Assembly (NCBI RefSeq): GCF_009760925.1
Contig: NZ_VRLV01000007.1
Location: 1 to 64,000 of the forward strand
DNA: 64,000 bases
Source of the DNA: Nonomuraea typhae
GTDB taxonomy: Bacteria > Actinomycetota > Actinomycetes > Streptosporangiales > Streptosporangiaceae
Direction of reading: 5' to 3'
This document shows, piece by piece, positions 40,544 to 48,877 of this stretch (positions are counted from its first letter, which is position 1; each line of letters opens with the position of its first letter). The notes beneath the pieces are model-generated. The model was not told the DNA's origin. It searched no databases and was given only the letters and a program-made list of their open reading frames with translations. Position numbers and translations under genes: made by a program.

Positions 40544-41173
40544 ATGGTCTTACGGAGTATCGTCGCGAGCCTCGTGCTGGGCGCCGGGCTCGTCACCGCG
40601 CCCGCCGCCGCCTACCCCGTCCGGGGCGGGGACGCCTTCTCCGTGGGCGCGAGCGCCCGCTGCACGATCGGGGCGTCCGTGGCGGGCGGGTACGTCATCG
40701 CCGGTGACTGCGCCACCGTGGGCAGCACCGTGAAGGGCTTCAACGGGGTGACGCAGGGGACCGTCGCGGGGGCGAGCTTCCCGGGCCGCAGCATGGGCTG
40801 GGTCCGGGTCAACTCGTCCTGGACCCCGCGCGGCGTGGTCAGCACCGGGACGGGCGAGGTCCGGGTGACGGGCACCCAGCTTGCCCCGATCGGGGCGTCG
40901 GTGTGCCGGTCGGGCAGCGCGACCGGCTGGCGGTGCGGGACGCTGACCCGGCGCAACATCACGGTCACCTTCCCGCAGGGCTCTCTCCACGGGCTGATCG
41001 AGACCAACATCTGCGCCGAGCCGGGCGACAAGGGCGCTCCGCTGATGTACGGCGGGCATCTGCAGGGCATCCTGGTCGGCGCCTCGGGCAACTGCAGCAC
41101 CGGCGGGCGCAGCTACTACCAGCCGATCATCCCGATCCTTCAAGCGTACGGGCTGACGCTGCTGTCCGGCTGA
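40544..41173 (+). CDS. secreted trypsin-fold (S1/streptogrisin-like) protein lacking the catalytic triad
   Basis: 209 residues from the ATG at 40544. Signal peptide SIVASLVLGAGLVTAPAAA. The streptogrisin pattern is recognisable: RCTIGASVAGGYVIAGDCAT (usual AGHC, here Asp for the catalytic His), ASFPGRSMGWVRVN (usual GNDY/W, here Ser for Asp), and NICAEPGDKGAPLMYGGHLQ (usual PGDSGG, here Lys for Ser). All three catalytic positions are changed while the cysteines are kept. It is likely a non-proteolytic binding protein or inhibitor. Its 3' end overlaps the convergent channel gene by 47 bp. Confidence 0.8.
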   Translation: MVLRSIVASLVLGAGLVTAPAAAYPVRGGDAFSVGASARCTIGASVAGGYVIAGDCATVGSTVKGFNGVTQGTVAGASFPGRSMGWVRVNSSWTPRGVVSTGTGEVRVTGTQLAPIGASVCRSGSATGWRCGTLTRRNITVTFPQGSLHGLIETNICAEPGDKGAPLMYGGHLQGILVGASGNCSTGGRSYYQPIIPILQAYGLTLLSG

Positions 41174-41957
41174 CCTCGCGGGTCACGAGCACGTCCAGCT
41201 TGGCCGTGAGGGCGGCGAGTTCCTCGCGCACCGCGGCCAGCTCCGCCCGCGTCTGGGCCTCGGCGGGGGAGTCCTCGACCTCGTTCATGGCGTTCACCAC
41301 GACCGCGATGAACAGGTTCAGCGCCACGAACGTGGACATGAGGATGTAGGCGATGAAGAAGATCCACGCCCAGGGCTTGTGCTGCATGACCTCCTGGGCG
41401 ACGTTGCCCCAGTCGTCGCCGGTCATGATCTGGAAGAGCGTGAACAACGACCGGGGCAGCTCGTCGAAGCGCCCGGGCATGATCTCGCCGAACAGTTTCG
41501 TGGCGACGACCGCCGCGATGTAGATCAGCAGGACCAGCAGGCCCATGATCGAGGCCATGCCGGGCACCGCGGCCAGCAGCGCGTGGACCACGCGGCGCAT
41601 GCTCGGCACCGCCGAGATGAGCCGCAGCGCCCGCAGGATGCGCAAGGCCCGCAGGATGGACGTCGGGCCGCTGGCCGGGATCAGCGAGACGAGCACGATG
41701 ACCGCGTCGAACCAGTTCCACGGGTCCTTGAAGAACTCGCGCCCGTAGGCGTAGAGCCGCAGGGCGAGCTCCACCGTGAAGATGGCGAGGGCGACGTGGT
41801 CGATGGTGACCAGCAGCCCGCCGGCGCTCTTCATGAGCGTGGCGCTGGTCTCGGCGCCGATCGTGACCGCGTTGACGACGATGACCGTGATGATCGCCCG
41901 TTGGACGGCCCGTCGTTCGAGGAAGGCGCGCACCTGCGCTCGCCTTGACACCTGCAT
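41127..41957 (-). CDS. voltage-gated cation channel of the bacterial Nav (NaChBac) type
   Basis: 276 residues from the ATG at 41957. Six spans: S1 AIITVIVVNAVTIGA, S2 IDHVALAIFTVELALRLYAY, S3 NWFDAVIVLVSLIPAS, S4 with regularly spaced arginines in TSILRALRILRALRLISAVP, S5 GLLVLLIYIAAVVATKLF, S6 IFFIAYILMSTFVALNLFIA. The pore loop reads SLFTLFQIMTGDDWGNV. A C-terminal coiled coil (AEAQTRAELAAVREELAALT) would hold the tetramer. The GDDW filter differs from the LESW of NaChBac and is more acidic. Confidence 0.88.
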   Translation of the reverse strand: MQVSRRAQVRAFLERRAVQRAIITVIVVNAVTIGAETSATLMKSAGGLLVTIDHVALAIFTVELALRLYAYGREFFKDPWNWFDAVIVLVSLIPASGPTSILRALRILRALRLISAVPSMRRVVHALLAAVPGMASIMGLLVLLIYIAAVVATKLFGEIMPGRFDELPRSLFTLFQIMTGDDWGNVAQEVMQHKPWAWIFFIAYILMSTFVALNLFIAVVVNAMNEVEDSPAEAQTRAELAAVREELAALTAKLDVLVTREVSRTAASARTLEGSG

Positions 41958-42023
41958 CGCTCCAGGAGATGGGGGAGTACTGACGAGAAGATCATCCCAG
42001 GGGCGTCCGCATATATCAGGAAA

Positions 42024-43208
42024 TCAGCGGACCACCTCCGGCCGCACGCCCATGCCGACGAAGCGTCCCATCAGATGCCGCAGCGGCGGCAGCGCGCGGA
42101 AGGCCGTGAAGATCGCGGGCACGTGCGTCGTCGTGTCGTCCGACAGCCGCCGCGGATAGAGGTCGCGCAGGATCATGGTCTGGAACGCCTGCGTCACCCT
42201 GGCCGGGAACTCCCGCCGCGCCCACACCTTGGCCAGCTCCCGCTCGGCGGGCGGCCCGGTACGGCGCAGCGCGGGCCCCAGCAGGTTGGCCGTGGCCACC
42301 GCGTCCTGGATCGCCAGGTTGACCCCGACGCCCCCGGCCGGCGACATGGCGTGCGCGGCGTCGCCGATGCAGAGCAGCCCCGGCCGGTGCCAGCGCCGCA
42401 GCCGATCGACGCGGACGGCCAGATGCCGCAGGTCGGACCAGCCCAGCTCGCCGACCCGATCGCGCAGGCCGGGGACGAAGGCGCCCAGCCGGTCGTGGAG
42501 GACCGGCAGGCCGCGGGCCTTGAGCTCGTCATAGGCGCCGGCCGGGATCGTGTAGGCGAGCTGGAAGAAGTCCCCCCGGTCGATGGTGACCAGCGAGCCC
42601 AGCCCGCCCTGGAAGAACGGCACCCGCTCGCCCTCGTGGCGCGGCAGGCGGAACCACAGCACGTCCATGGGCGGCGAACCGGCCACGGGCAGCAGTCCGG
42701 CCTGCGCGCGCAGCCGGGAGTGGCGGCCGTCGGCGGCGATCACCAGGTCGGCCCGGATCTCGAGGTCGCCTGCCCGCGCACCCGCGACCCGGCCGTCCTC
42801 GATGACGAGCCCGGTGACCTCGGTGGAGCGCATCAGCCGGAAGCCGGGATAGGCGGCGGCCTTGCCGTACAGGAAGTCGAGCAGGTCCCACTGGGGCATG
42901 AAGGCGATGTACGGGCAGCGCACCCGGAGCCGGGTGAAGTCGGCGAAGGTGACGCGGCGGCCGCCCATGGTCACCGACACCTCGCGCATCTCGCTGTGCG
43001 GCAGCTTCAGGAAGTCGTCGAGCCAGCCCAGCCTGGCGATGACCTCCAGCGTCGAGGGGTGCACGGTGTCGCCGCGGAAGTCGCGCAGGAAGTCGGCGTG
43101 TTTCTCCAGGACGGTCACCTCGACGCCCTGGCGGGCCAGGAGCAGGCCGGTCATCATGCCGGCGGGACCGCCGCCGGCCACGAGCACGCGGGTTCGCACG
43201 GCCGTCAC
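42024..43208 (-). CDS. FAD-dependent monooxygenase (PHBH-type)
   Basis: 394 residues from the GTG at 43208, which overlaps the TetR stop; a GTG 9 bp later is an alternative. FAD motifs: VLVAGGGPAGMMTGLLLARQ (GxGxxG), the DG motif LVIAADGRHSRLRAQAG, and the GD motif GLLCIGDAAHAMSPAGGVGV. These are typical of aromatic hydroxylase-type FAD monooxygenases. The substrate is not evident. It forms a two-gene operon with the TetR repressor upstream, suggesting that the repressor senses its substrate. Confidence 0.88.
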   Translation of the reverse strand: MTAVRTRVLVAGGGPAGMMTGLLLARQGVEVTVLEKHADFLRDFRGDTVHPSTLEVIARLGWLDDFLKLPHSEMREVSVTMGGRRVTFADFTRLRVRCPYIAFMPQWDLLDFLYGKAAAYPGFRLMRSTEVTGLVIEDGRVAGARAGDLEIRADLVIAADGRHSRLRAQAGLLPVAGSPPMDVLWFRLPRHEGERVPFFQGGLGSLVTIDRGDFFQLAYTIPAGAYDELKARGLPVLHDRLGAFVPGLRDRVGELGWSDLRHLAVRVDRLRRWHRPGLLCIGDAAHAMSPAGGVGVNLAIQDAVATANLLGPALRRTGPPAERELAKVWARREFPARVTQAFQTMILRDLYPRRLSDDTTTHVPAIFTAFRALPPLRHLMGRFVGMGVRPEVVR

Positions 43209-43756
43209 CTCTCGCCGGGGTAGAGCAGGCCGATCAGGGCCGGGACGTCGATCGGGGCGCGCATGGCGCGGTTGACCGCCACCGTGGCGAACAGCGTCCG
43301 CGCGGCGGTGCGGGTGTCGTGGGGACGCAGCTCGCCGGCGGCGACGGCGGACTCCAGGAAGGCGCCGATGAGGTGTTGTCCCTCGCCGGTCAGCTCGGCC
43401 AGCGCCGCGCGGGCGCGGGTGGCGCCGAAGAAGAGCGCGACCAGGTCGGCGTTGTCGGCCAGCAGGGTGTCGAAGTCCGTCAGCAGGTCGATCAGGACCT
43501 CGCGCGCGGGGCGGCCGGTGTGGCCCGCGGTGAGCAGCTCGCGCAGGCGGGGCAGGAAGCCGCGTTCCCTGAGCAGGGTCTCGACCAGGGCTTCCTTGCT
43601 GTCGAAGTAGCGGTAGAGCAGTCCGGGGGTGACGCCGGCGGCCGTGGCGAGGTCCTTGACCGAGGCGCCGTCCACACCCTTGGCCGCGAAGACGGTCAGC
43701 GCCGCGTCGAGGAGCTGTTCCCGCCGGCGCTCTGCCTGTTCCTTCCGAGTGGTCAT
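43205..43756 (-). CDS. TetR-family repressor
   Basis: 183 residues from the ATG at 43756. Helix-turn-helix: RREQLLDAALTVFAAKGVDG, ASVKDLATAAGVTPGLLYRY, FDSKEALVETLL. The C-terminal ligand domain is short. It overlaps the monooxygenase by 4 bp. The near-perfect palindrome 11 bp upstream of its start (43767-43788) is the likely self-operator, and it also faces the 2-MIB operon. Confidence 0.9.
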   Translation of the reverse strand: MTTRKEQAERRREQLLDAALTVFAAKGVDGASVKDLATAAGVTPGLLYRYFDSKEALVETLLRERGFLPRLRELLTAGHTGRPAREVLIDLLTDFDTLLADNADLVALFFGATRARAALAELTGEGQHLIGAFLESAVAAGELRPHDTRTAARTLFATVAVNRAMRAPIDVPALIGLLYPGER

Positions 43757-43766
43757 GGGAATCCTT

Positions 43767-43788
43767 GTTGAGTAAACGTTTATTCAAC
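43767..43788. promoter_or_regulatory. TetR operator
   Basis: A 22-bp inverted repeat, GTTGAGTAAAC then GTTTATTCAAC, with one mismatched pair, centred on AACGTT. It lies 11-32 bp upstream of the tetR start, covering the expected promoter. Confidence 0.75.
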
Positions 43789-43799
43789 GAAGATACAGG

Positions 43800-43850
43800 G
43801 TTCCGGATACCGGAACAACGCATTTCGCTTTCGGTAGCGGGGCGATAACT
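43800..43850. promoter_or_regulatory. palindrome and CGATAGC-like pair before the 2-MIB operon
   Basis: GTTCCGG-ATA-CCGGAAC (43800-43816) is a perfect 7-bp inverted repeat. Then CGGTAGC (43832-43838) and CGATAAC (43843-43849) are spaced 11 bp, resembling the heptamer repeats found before three genes of the peptide cluster at 57-62 kb. Confidence 0.5.
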
Positions 43851-43900
43851 TCGCGTGCGTGTCAGGAGCAGGTGGCGATCCTTCCCGGAAAGGCGTGCCT

Positions 43901-44740
43901 ATGTCCGTGGTCATCAGCAGCCCGTACCAGAACTCCGTGGCTGACTACTGGAACAGGGAGAAGAACCCGGTCAACCTCCGCCTCGGCGAGGTTTCGGGCA
44001 CCTATCACCATCACTACGGCATCGGGGACGTCGACTGGTCGGTCCTGGAGGGGCCCGAGGAGGGCCGCGACGAGCGGATGATCGCCGAGATGCACCGGCT
44101 GGAGACGGCCCAGGCCGTGCTCCTGCTCGACCACCTCGGCCCGATCCAGCCCGGCGACCGGCTGCTGGACGCCGGCTCCGGGCGCGGCGGCAGCAGCTTC
44201 ATGGCCCACGAGCGCTTCGGCTGCCACGTCGACGGCGTCTCGATCTCGCAGAAGCAGGTCGACTTCGCCAACGAGCACGCGCGCCTGCGCGGAGTGGACG
44301 ACAGAGTCCGCTTCCACCTGTGCAACATGCTCAAGACCGGCTTCGAACCCGAGAGCTTCGCCGGCATCTGGAACAACGAGAGCACGATGTACGTCAACCT
44401 CGCCAAGTTGTTCGCCGCCCACGCCCAGCTCCTGCGGCCCGGCGGCCGGTACGTCACCATCACCGGCTGCTACAACGACGTCTACGGCCTGCCCTCCAAG
44501 GCGGTCAGCGAGATCAACGCCCACTACATCTGCGACATCCACCCGCGCAGCGCCTACTTCCGCGCCATGGCCGACAACGGCCTGGTGCCGATCAGCGTGG
44601 TGGACCTGACCGAGCTCACCATCCCCTACTGGGAACTGCGCGCGCAGTCCTCCGTGATCACCGGCATCGAGCAGGCGTTCCTGACGGCCTACCGCGACGG
44701 CAGCTTCCAATACCTGCTGATCGCCGCCGACCGCGTCTGA
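43901..44740 (+). CDS. geranyl diphosphate 2-C-methyltransferase
   Basis: 279 residues from the ATG at 43901, preceded by GGAAAGGCG; an in-frame start at 43859 is less likely. It opens SVVISSPYQNSVADYWNREK NPVN-type, continues HHHYGIGDVDWSVLE, has the AdoMet loop LLDAGSGRGGSSFMAHERFG and the active-site stretch WNNESTMYVNLAKLFAAHAQ. It methylates geranyl diphosphate at C2 to give 2-methyl-GPP, the substrate of the cyclase encoded next. Together they produce the earthy odorant 2-methylisoborneol. Confidence 0.92.
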   Translation: MSVVISSPYQNSVADYWNREKNPVNLRLGEVSGTYHHHYGIGDVDWSVLEGPEEGRDERMIAEMHRLETAQAVLLLDHLGPIQPGDRLLDAGSGRGGSSFMAHERFGCHVDGVSISQKQVDFANEHARLRGVDDRVRFHLCNMLKTGFEPESFAGIWNNESTMYVNLAKLFAAHAQLLRPGGRYVTITGCYNDVYGLPSKAVSEINAHYICDIHPRSAYFRAMADNGLVPISVVDLTELTIPYWELRAQSSVITGIEQAFLTAYRDGSFQYLLIAADRV

Positions 44741-44772
44741 CCCGAGCACCCTCGCCCAGCGAAAGGAACGTC

Positions 44773-45912
44773 ATGCCCGACCCCTCCGCGTTCCTGTCCG
44801 GACCAACCGGGCTCGGCACCTCCGCCGTCCGCCTGTTCGCAGATCCGGCGGACGGCGGCCCCGTGCCAGACCCGTTCTGGTGCTCCGCCGGACCACGGGT
44901 CACGCGGCAGCCGCCGCTCACCTACGCCCTGCGGCCGTGGGCCGACGGGAGCATGCCGCCGCTGTACTGCCCGCTGACCGTCCGGGTGAACGACGCGCTC
45001 GCGACCCTGGTCAACGAGCGGCTGGTGGCGTGGGCCGAAGGGATCGGACTGCACGAGGGACGCATCGAGCAGTTCCGGCAGACCGGGTTCGGGCGGCTGA
45101 TCACGCTGGCGCACCCCGACATCGACGACCCCGACCGGCTGCTGCTGGCCGCCCAGATGAACGCCGCCTGGTGGGCCTGCGACGACTATTACGCCGACGA
45201 GACCGAGCTGGGCGCCGACCCGGAACTCCTGGCCGGACGGCTGGCCCTGGCCGTGTCGGCCATGGACGCGCCGCCGCCCGCCGACGAGTTCACCGAGCAG
45301 CTCGACGAGCAGCTGGGCGCCGATCCGGTCCTGGTCTCGCTGACCTCCGCCCGCGATCACGTGGCGAGGCACGCCACGCCCTCCCAGATCGCCCGGGTCA
45401 ACCTCACCTCGTGCCAGATGTGGGTGAGCTGGAACGCCTACGGCGCCTGGCGGCAGAGCGGGCAGCAGGTGGAGGCATGGCGATACCTGGCCACACGCCA
45501 GCACGACAGCTTCTACACCTCGATGACGCTCATCGACATCGCGGGCGGCTACGAGCTGCCCGCCAACCTCTTCTACCGGCCGCGGGTGCACCGCGCGGCC
45601 ATGCGGGCCGGCACCGCGGCGGTGATCGTCAACGACCTGCACTCGGCCCTCAAGGAGGCCGCCGACGAGCGGCCCGACTGCAACCTCGTGCTGCTGATCG
45701 CCGAGGAACGCGGCTGCAGCCTGCGCGAGGCCGCCGAGCGCGCCGTCGCGCTGCACAACGACATCGTCGCGGCGTTCGAGGCCGACTGCCGCGAGCTGGC
45801 CAAGACGCCCTCGCTCGAGCTGCGGCAGTTCCTGTGGGCCCTCGGCGCCTGGCTGGGCGGCAGTTTCGAGTGGCACAGCACCACCAACAGGTACTCCACG
45901 ACAGAGACGTAA
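44773..45912 (+). CDS. 2-methylisoborneol synthase (terpene cyclase)
   Basis: 379 residues from the ATG at 44773 with GAAAGGA upstream. Metal-binding motifs of class I cyclases: DDYYADE at 137-143 and the NSE-type NDLHSALKE at 287-295. The closing motif WHSTTNRY matches the RY end of bacterial cyclases. A Pro-rich N-terminus is usual in 2-MIB synthases but short here. The cyclic-nucleotide-binding gene often found in such operons is absent; only the methyltransferase precedes it. Confidence 0.92.
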   Translation: MPDPSAFLSGPTGLGTSAVRLFADPADGGPVPDPFWCSAGPRVTRQPPLTYALRPWADGSMPPLYCPLTVRVNDALATLVNERLVAWAEGIGLHEGRIEQFRQTGFGRLITLAHPDIDDPDRLLLAAQMNAAWWACDDYYADETELGADPELLAGRLALAVSAMDAPPPADEFTEQLDEQLGADPVLVSLTSARDHVARHATPSQIARVNLTSCQMWVSWNAYGAWRQSGQQVEAWRYLATRQHDSFYTSMTLIDIAGGYELPANLFYRPRVHRAAMRAGTAAVIVNDLHSALKEAADERPDCNLVLLIAEERGCSLREAAERAVALHNDIVAAFEADCRELAKTPSLELRQFLWALGAWLGGSFEWHSTTNRYSTTET

Positions 45913-46009
45913 CTGTGCGGCGCCACCACGCGGGCACCGGTTAACACCGCCGGAAGTTGTGGCAACCCTCCATATCTGGATCATCGGGTTGTGGTGTGAG
46001 ATCGGTGCC

Positions 46010-46579
46010 ATGAAAAATGCTGGAGACCTGGCGAGGGTCAGCGTGTTCGCGGCGCTCATCGCCGTGCTCGGACTACCGGGGTCGCTGAACGTTTTCGGCA
46101 ACGCCGTACCGATCACCTTGCAGACCTTCGGCGTGATGCTCGCCGGGGTGATCCTGGGCACGTGGCGGGCGGCACTGGCCGTCGTCGTGCTGCTCGTGCT
46201 GGTGGCGGTCGGGCTGCCGCTGCTGGCCGGAGGCCGGGGCGGGCTCGGCGTGTTCGCGATGCCGTCGGCCGGATACCTGCTCGGCTGGATCCCGGGCGCG
46301 GCGCTCACGGGGTGGATCGCGGAGCGGGGCGGGGCCAAGCCCGGCTTCGTCCGGCTGCTGATCGCCTGCGTGGTCGGCGGGATCGGGGTCATCTACCTGA
46401 TCGGGGTGCCGGTGCAGGCGGCGATCACCGGGCTGCCCCTGTGGGCGGCGCTGGCGGGCAGCGCGATCTTCCTGCCCGGCGACCTGATCAAGGCGGTGCT
46501 CGCCGCCCTGGTCGCGCGGGGTGTGCAGCGTGCCTATCCCGACGCCGCGCCGGGGCGCCGGCGGGAGCACCACACGTGA
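46010..46579 (+). CDS. bioY: BioY biotin-binding S component of an ECF transporter
   Basis: 189 residues from the ATG at 46010. BioY marks: ITLQTFGVMLAGVILGTWRA, GGRGGLGVFAMPSAGYLLGW, GVPVQAAITGLPLWAALAGS, FLPGDLIKAVLAALVARGV, with about six membrane helices. It captures biotin and docks with the ATPase and EcfT-type protein at 48878 and 49549. The stop overlaps the next start (GTGA). Confidence 0.93.
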   Translation: MKNAGDLARVSVFAALIAVLGLPGSLNVFGNAVPITLQTFGVMLAGVILGTWRAALAVVVLLVLVAVGLPLLAGGRGGLGVFAMPSAGYLLGWIPGAALTGWIAERGGAKPGFVRLLIACVVGGIGVIYLIGVPVQAAITGLPLWAALAGSAIFLPGDLIKAVLAALVARGVQRAYPDAAPGRRREHHT

Positions 46580-47775
46580 CGGTCGCCGACCTCGTCCTGG
46601 AGCACGCCGCACGTGCTCCGGAACGGCTCGCCCTGGTCGGGCCGGACGAGGAGGTCACCTACGGGGAACTCGCCCGCCGGGTGAAATCCCTGCCCGCCCG
46701 GTCCGTCATCACCGCGCGGGATCCGGTGCGCGCCCTGACGACGGCGCTCGCCGCCGACCTGGCCGGGATCGTCCCGCTGATCTGCGATCCGGCGGCGGCG
46801 CGCCTGGTCACGCCGGAATGGACGCTGTCCGGGCCGGGATGGGCGAGCTTCACCTCCGGCAGCACCGGCCGCCCGCGTGCCGTGCTGCGCTCGCGGGAGT
46901 CGTGGCGGGACTCCTTCCCGCACCTCAACGCGCTGGCCGGGGTGAGCGAGGACGACGTCGTGCTCGTGCCGGGCCCGCTGGTCTCCTCCTTGTACGGCTT
47001 CGCCGCCGCGCACGCGCTGGGCGTCGGCGCGACGGCCATCGTCCCGGGCCGGTGGTCGCTGGAGCACCTCGGCCGGGCCAGCGTCGTCCACCTGGTGCCG
47101 CACCAGCTGCCGCAGGTGCTGCCCAAGCCGCCGTCGCTGCGGGTGGCCGTCGTGGGCGGCGCGGCACTGGACCCCGCCGTGCGGGCCCAGGCCGAGGGGC
47201 TGCGCGTGGTGGCGTACTACGGGGCCACCGAGCTGTCCTTCGTCGCCGCCGACCCCGACGGGAATGGGCTGCGCGCCTTCCCCGAGACCGAGATCGAGGT
47301 GCGCGAGGGCGTCGTGTGGGTGCGTTCGCCCTGGGTGGCCAAGGGGTACCTGGGCCCGGCCGCCGGGCCGCTGCGCCGGGACGCCGCCGGGTGGGCCAGC
47401 GTCGGCGACCTGGCCGGGCCGTACACGCCGGGCGGGGTGCTGCGGGTGCGCGGCCGGGGCGACGGCGCGATCCAGACCGGCGGCGCCACCGTCGTGCCCG
47501 AGGACGTGGAGGCGGTGCTGCGCCGGGTGCCCGGCGTGCTGGACGCGGTCGTGGTCGGCTCGCCCCACCCCGAGCTGGGCGCGGTCGTGACCGCGGTGGT
47601 CGAGGGCGACGGTGTACGGCGGGCGGCGCTGGAGGCGGCGGCCCGCGACGGGCTCGACCCGGTGCAGCGCCCGCGCCGCTGGTACGCGGCAGGCAGCCTG
47701 CCGCGCAACGCCACGGGCAAGCCGGCCCGCGCGCTGGTCGCCGAGGGGCTGACCGGGTTCAGGCGGCTGGTCTGA
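46576..47775 (+). CDS. AMP-binding acyl-CoA ligase-like protein inside the biotin transporter operon
   Basis: 399 residues from a GTG at 46576. ANL-family motifs: WASFTSGSTGRPRAVLRS (A3), VVAYYGATELSFVAADPDG (A5), WASVGDLAGPYTPGGVLRVR (A7), DGAIQTGGATVVPEDVEAVL (A8) and SLPRNATGKPARAL with the catalytic Lys (A10). The N-terminal subdomain is shortened compared with the usual 500 residues. It probably activates a carboxylic acid to an acyl-CoA. Its neighbours suggest a link to biotin or its precursor pimelate; that is inference. Confidence 0.8.
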   Translation: MTVADLVLEHAARAPERLALVGPDEEVTYGELARRVKSLPARSVITARDPVRALTTALAADLAGIVPLICDPAAARLVTPEWTLSGPGWASFTSGSTGRPRAVLRSRESWRDSFPHLNALAGVSEDDVVLVPGPLVSSLYGFAAAHALGVGATAIVPGRWSLEHLGRASVVHLVPHQLPQVLPKPPSLRVAVVGGAALDPAVRAQAEGLRVVAYYGATELSFVAADPDGNGLRAFPETEIEVREGVVWVRSPWVAKGYLGPAAGPLRRDAAGWASVGDLAGPYTPGGVLRVRGRGDGAIQTGGATVVPEDVEAVLRRVPGVLDAVVVGSPHPELGAVVTAVVEGDGVRRAALEAAARDGLDPVQRPRRWYAAGSLPRNATGKPARALVAEGLTGFRRLV

Positions 47776-47776
47776 C

Positions 47777-48877
47777 ATGGGCCGGCCGATGATCGTCGCG
47801 GCCCGCCGTACCCCGATCGGGACGGCCGGGCACGCCTTCAAGGACCGCACCGCCGAGGACCTGGCCGCGCCGGTGATCGCGGCCGTGGCCGGGGACGCCC
47901 GGGTGGACGACGTGGTGCTGGGCAACTGCATGGGACCGGGCGGGAACCTGGCGCGGGTGTCGGCGCTGGCCGCCGGGCTCGGTCACGAGGTGCCGGGGCT
48001 GACCGTGGACCGGCAGTGCGGCAGCGGGCTGGCCGCGATCCTGGTGGCCGGGCAGGCGGTGGCCGCGGGGGAGATGGACGTGGTGATCGCGGGCGGGGTG
48101 GAGAGCGCCTCGACGGCGCCGCTGCGCACGCATCCCGGGGCGGCCGGGCCGTACGCGAGAGCGCCCTTCACCCCGCGCGGCCGGCCCGACCCCGACATGG
48201 GCCCGGCCGCCGAGGCGCTGGCCGTCAAGTACGGCATCAGCAGGGAGCGCCAGGACGCCTACGCGATCGAGAGCCATGCCAAGGCGCTGGCGGCCGACTT
48301 CGGCCGGGAGATCGTCCCGATCGGCGGGCGGGAGCGTGACGAACGGCCCCGCGTGCTGCGCGCGGCGTCGCTGGCCAGGCTGCCCGCGGCGTTCGTGCCC
48401 GGCGGGACGGTGACGGCGGGCAACTCCTCGCCCATCAGCGACGGCGCGGCGGCGGTCATGCTCGTGCGCGAGCAGCCGGGCGTGCCGGGATTGCGGCTGG
48501 TCGCGGGCACCGTCGCGGGCTGCGACCCGGAGCTGCCGGGCTGGGGCCCGGTCCCGGCCGTGGAGCGGGTGCTGACGCGGGCCGGAGTCGGGATCGAGCA
48601 GGTCGCCGCCGTGGAGATCGTGGAGGCGTTCGCCGCCCAGGTGCTCGCGGTGACCGACGCGCTCGGCCTGGACCCGCTGGGCGCCGACCGAAACCGCGTC
48701 TGCGCCGGCGGCGGCGCGCTGGCACTCGGGCACCCATGGGGAGCCAGCGGGGCCGTCGTCGTCACCCGGTTGTTCACCCGTTTGACCGGGCACGGCGTCG
48801 CACGTGGCACCCTGGGTCTGGCCGCGGCCGCGGTCGGGGGCGGCCTGGGAGTCGCCGCGTTGTTCGAGGTGGTGTGA
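47777..48877 (+). CDS. thiolase-family protein lacking the second catalytic cysteine
   Basis: 366 residues from the ATG at 47777. The nucleophile Cys81 lies in VDRQCGSGLAAIL, then GGVESASTAPL, AGNSSPISDGAAAVMLV, and the His motif ALGHPWGASGAVVVTRL. The usual C-terminal CxGGG (acid/base Cys) reads LAAAAVGGGLGVAALFE, with Ala in its place. The fold is that of acetyl-CoA acetyltransferases, but Claisen chemistry should be impaired. It may act as a different acyltransferase or hydrolase. It is translationally close to the ligase (1-bp gap) and to bioM. Confidence 0.85.
   Translation: MGRPMIVAARRTPIGTAGHAFKDRTAEDLAAPVIAAVAGDARVDDVVLGNCMGPGGNLARVSALAAGLGHEVPGLTVDRQCGSGLAAILVAGQAVAAGEMDVVIAGGVESASTAPLRTHPGAAGPYARAPFTPRGRPDPDMGPAAEALAVKYGISRERQDAYAIESHAKALAADFGREIVPIGGRERDERPRVLRAASLARLPAAFVPGGTVTAGNSSPISDGAAAVMLVREQPGVPGLRLVAGTVAGCDPELPGWGPVPAVERVLTRAGVGIEQVAAVEIVEAFAAQVLAVTDALGLDPLGADRNRVCAGGGALALGHPWGASGAVVVTRLFTRLTGHGVARGTLGLAAAAVGGGLGVAALFEVV

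Noticed and set aside
42024..43823. 599-aa minus-strand frame as one fusion protein
   Set aside because: The N-terminal part is the TetR gene read out of frame; monooxygenase and TetR are two overlapping genes.
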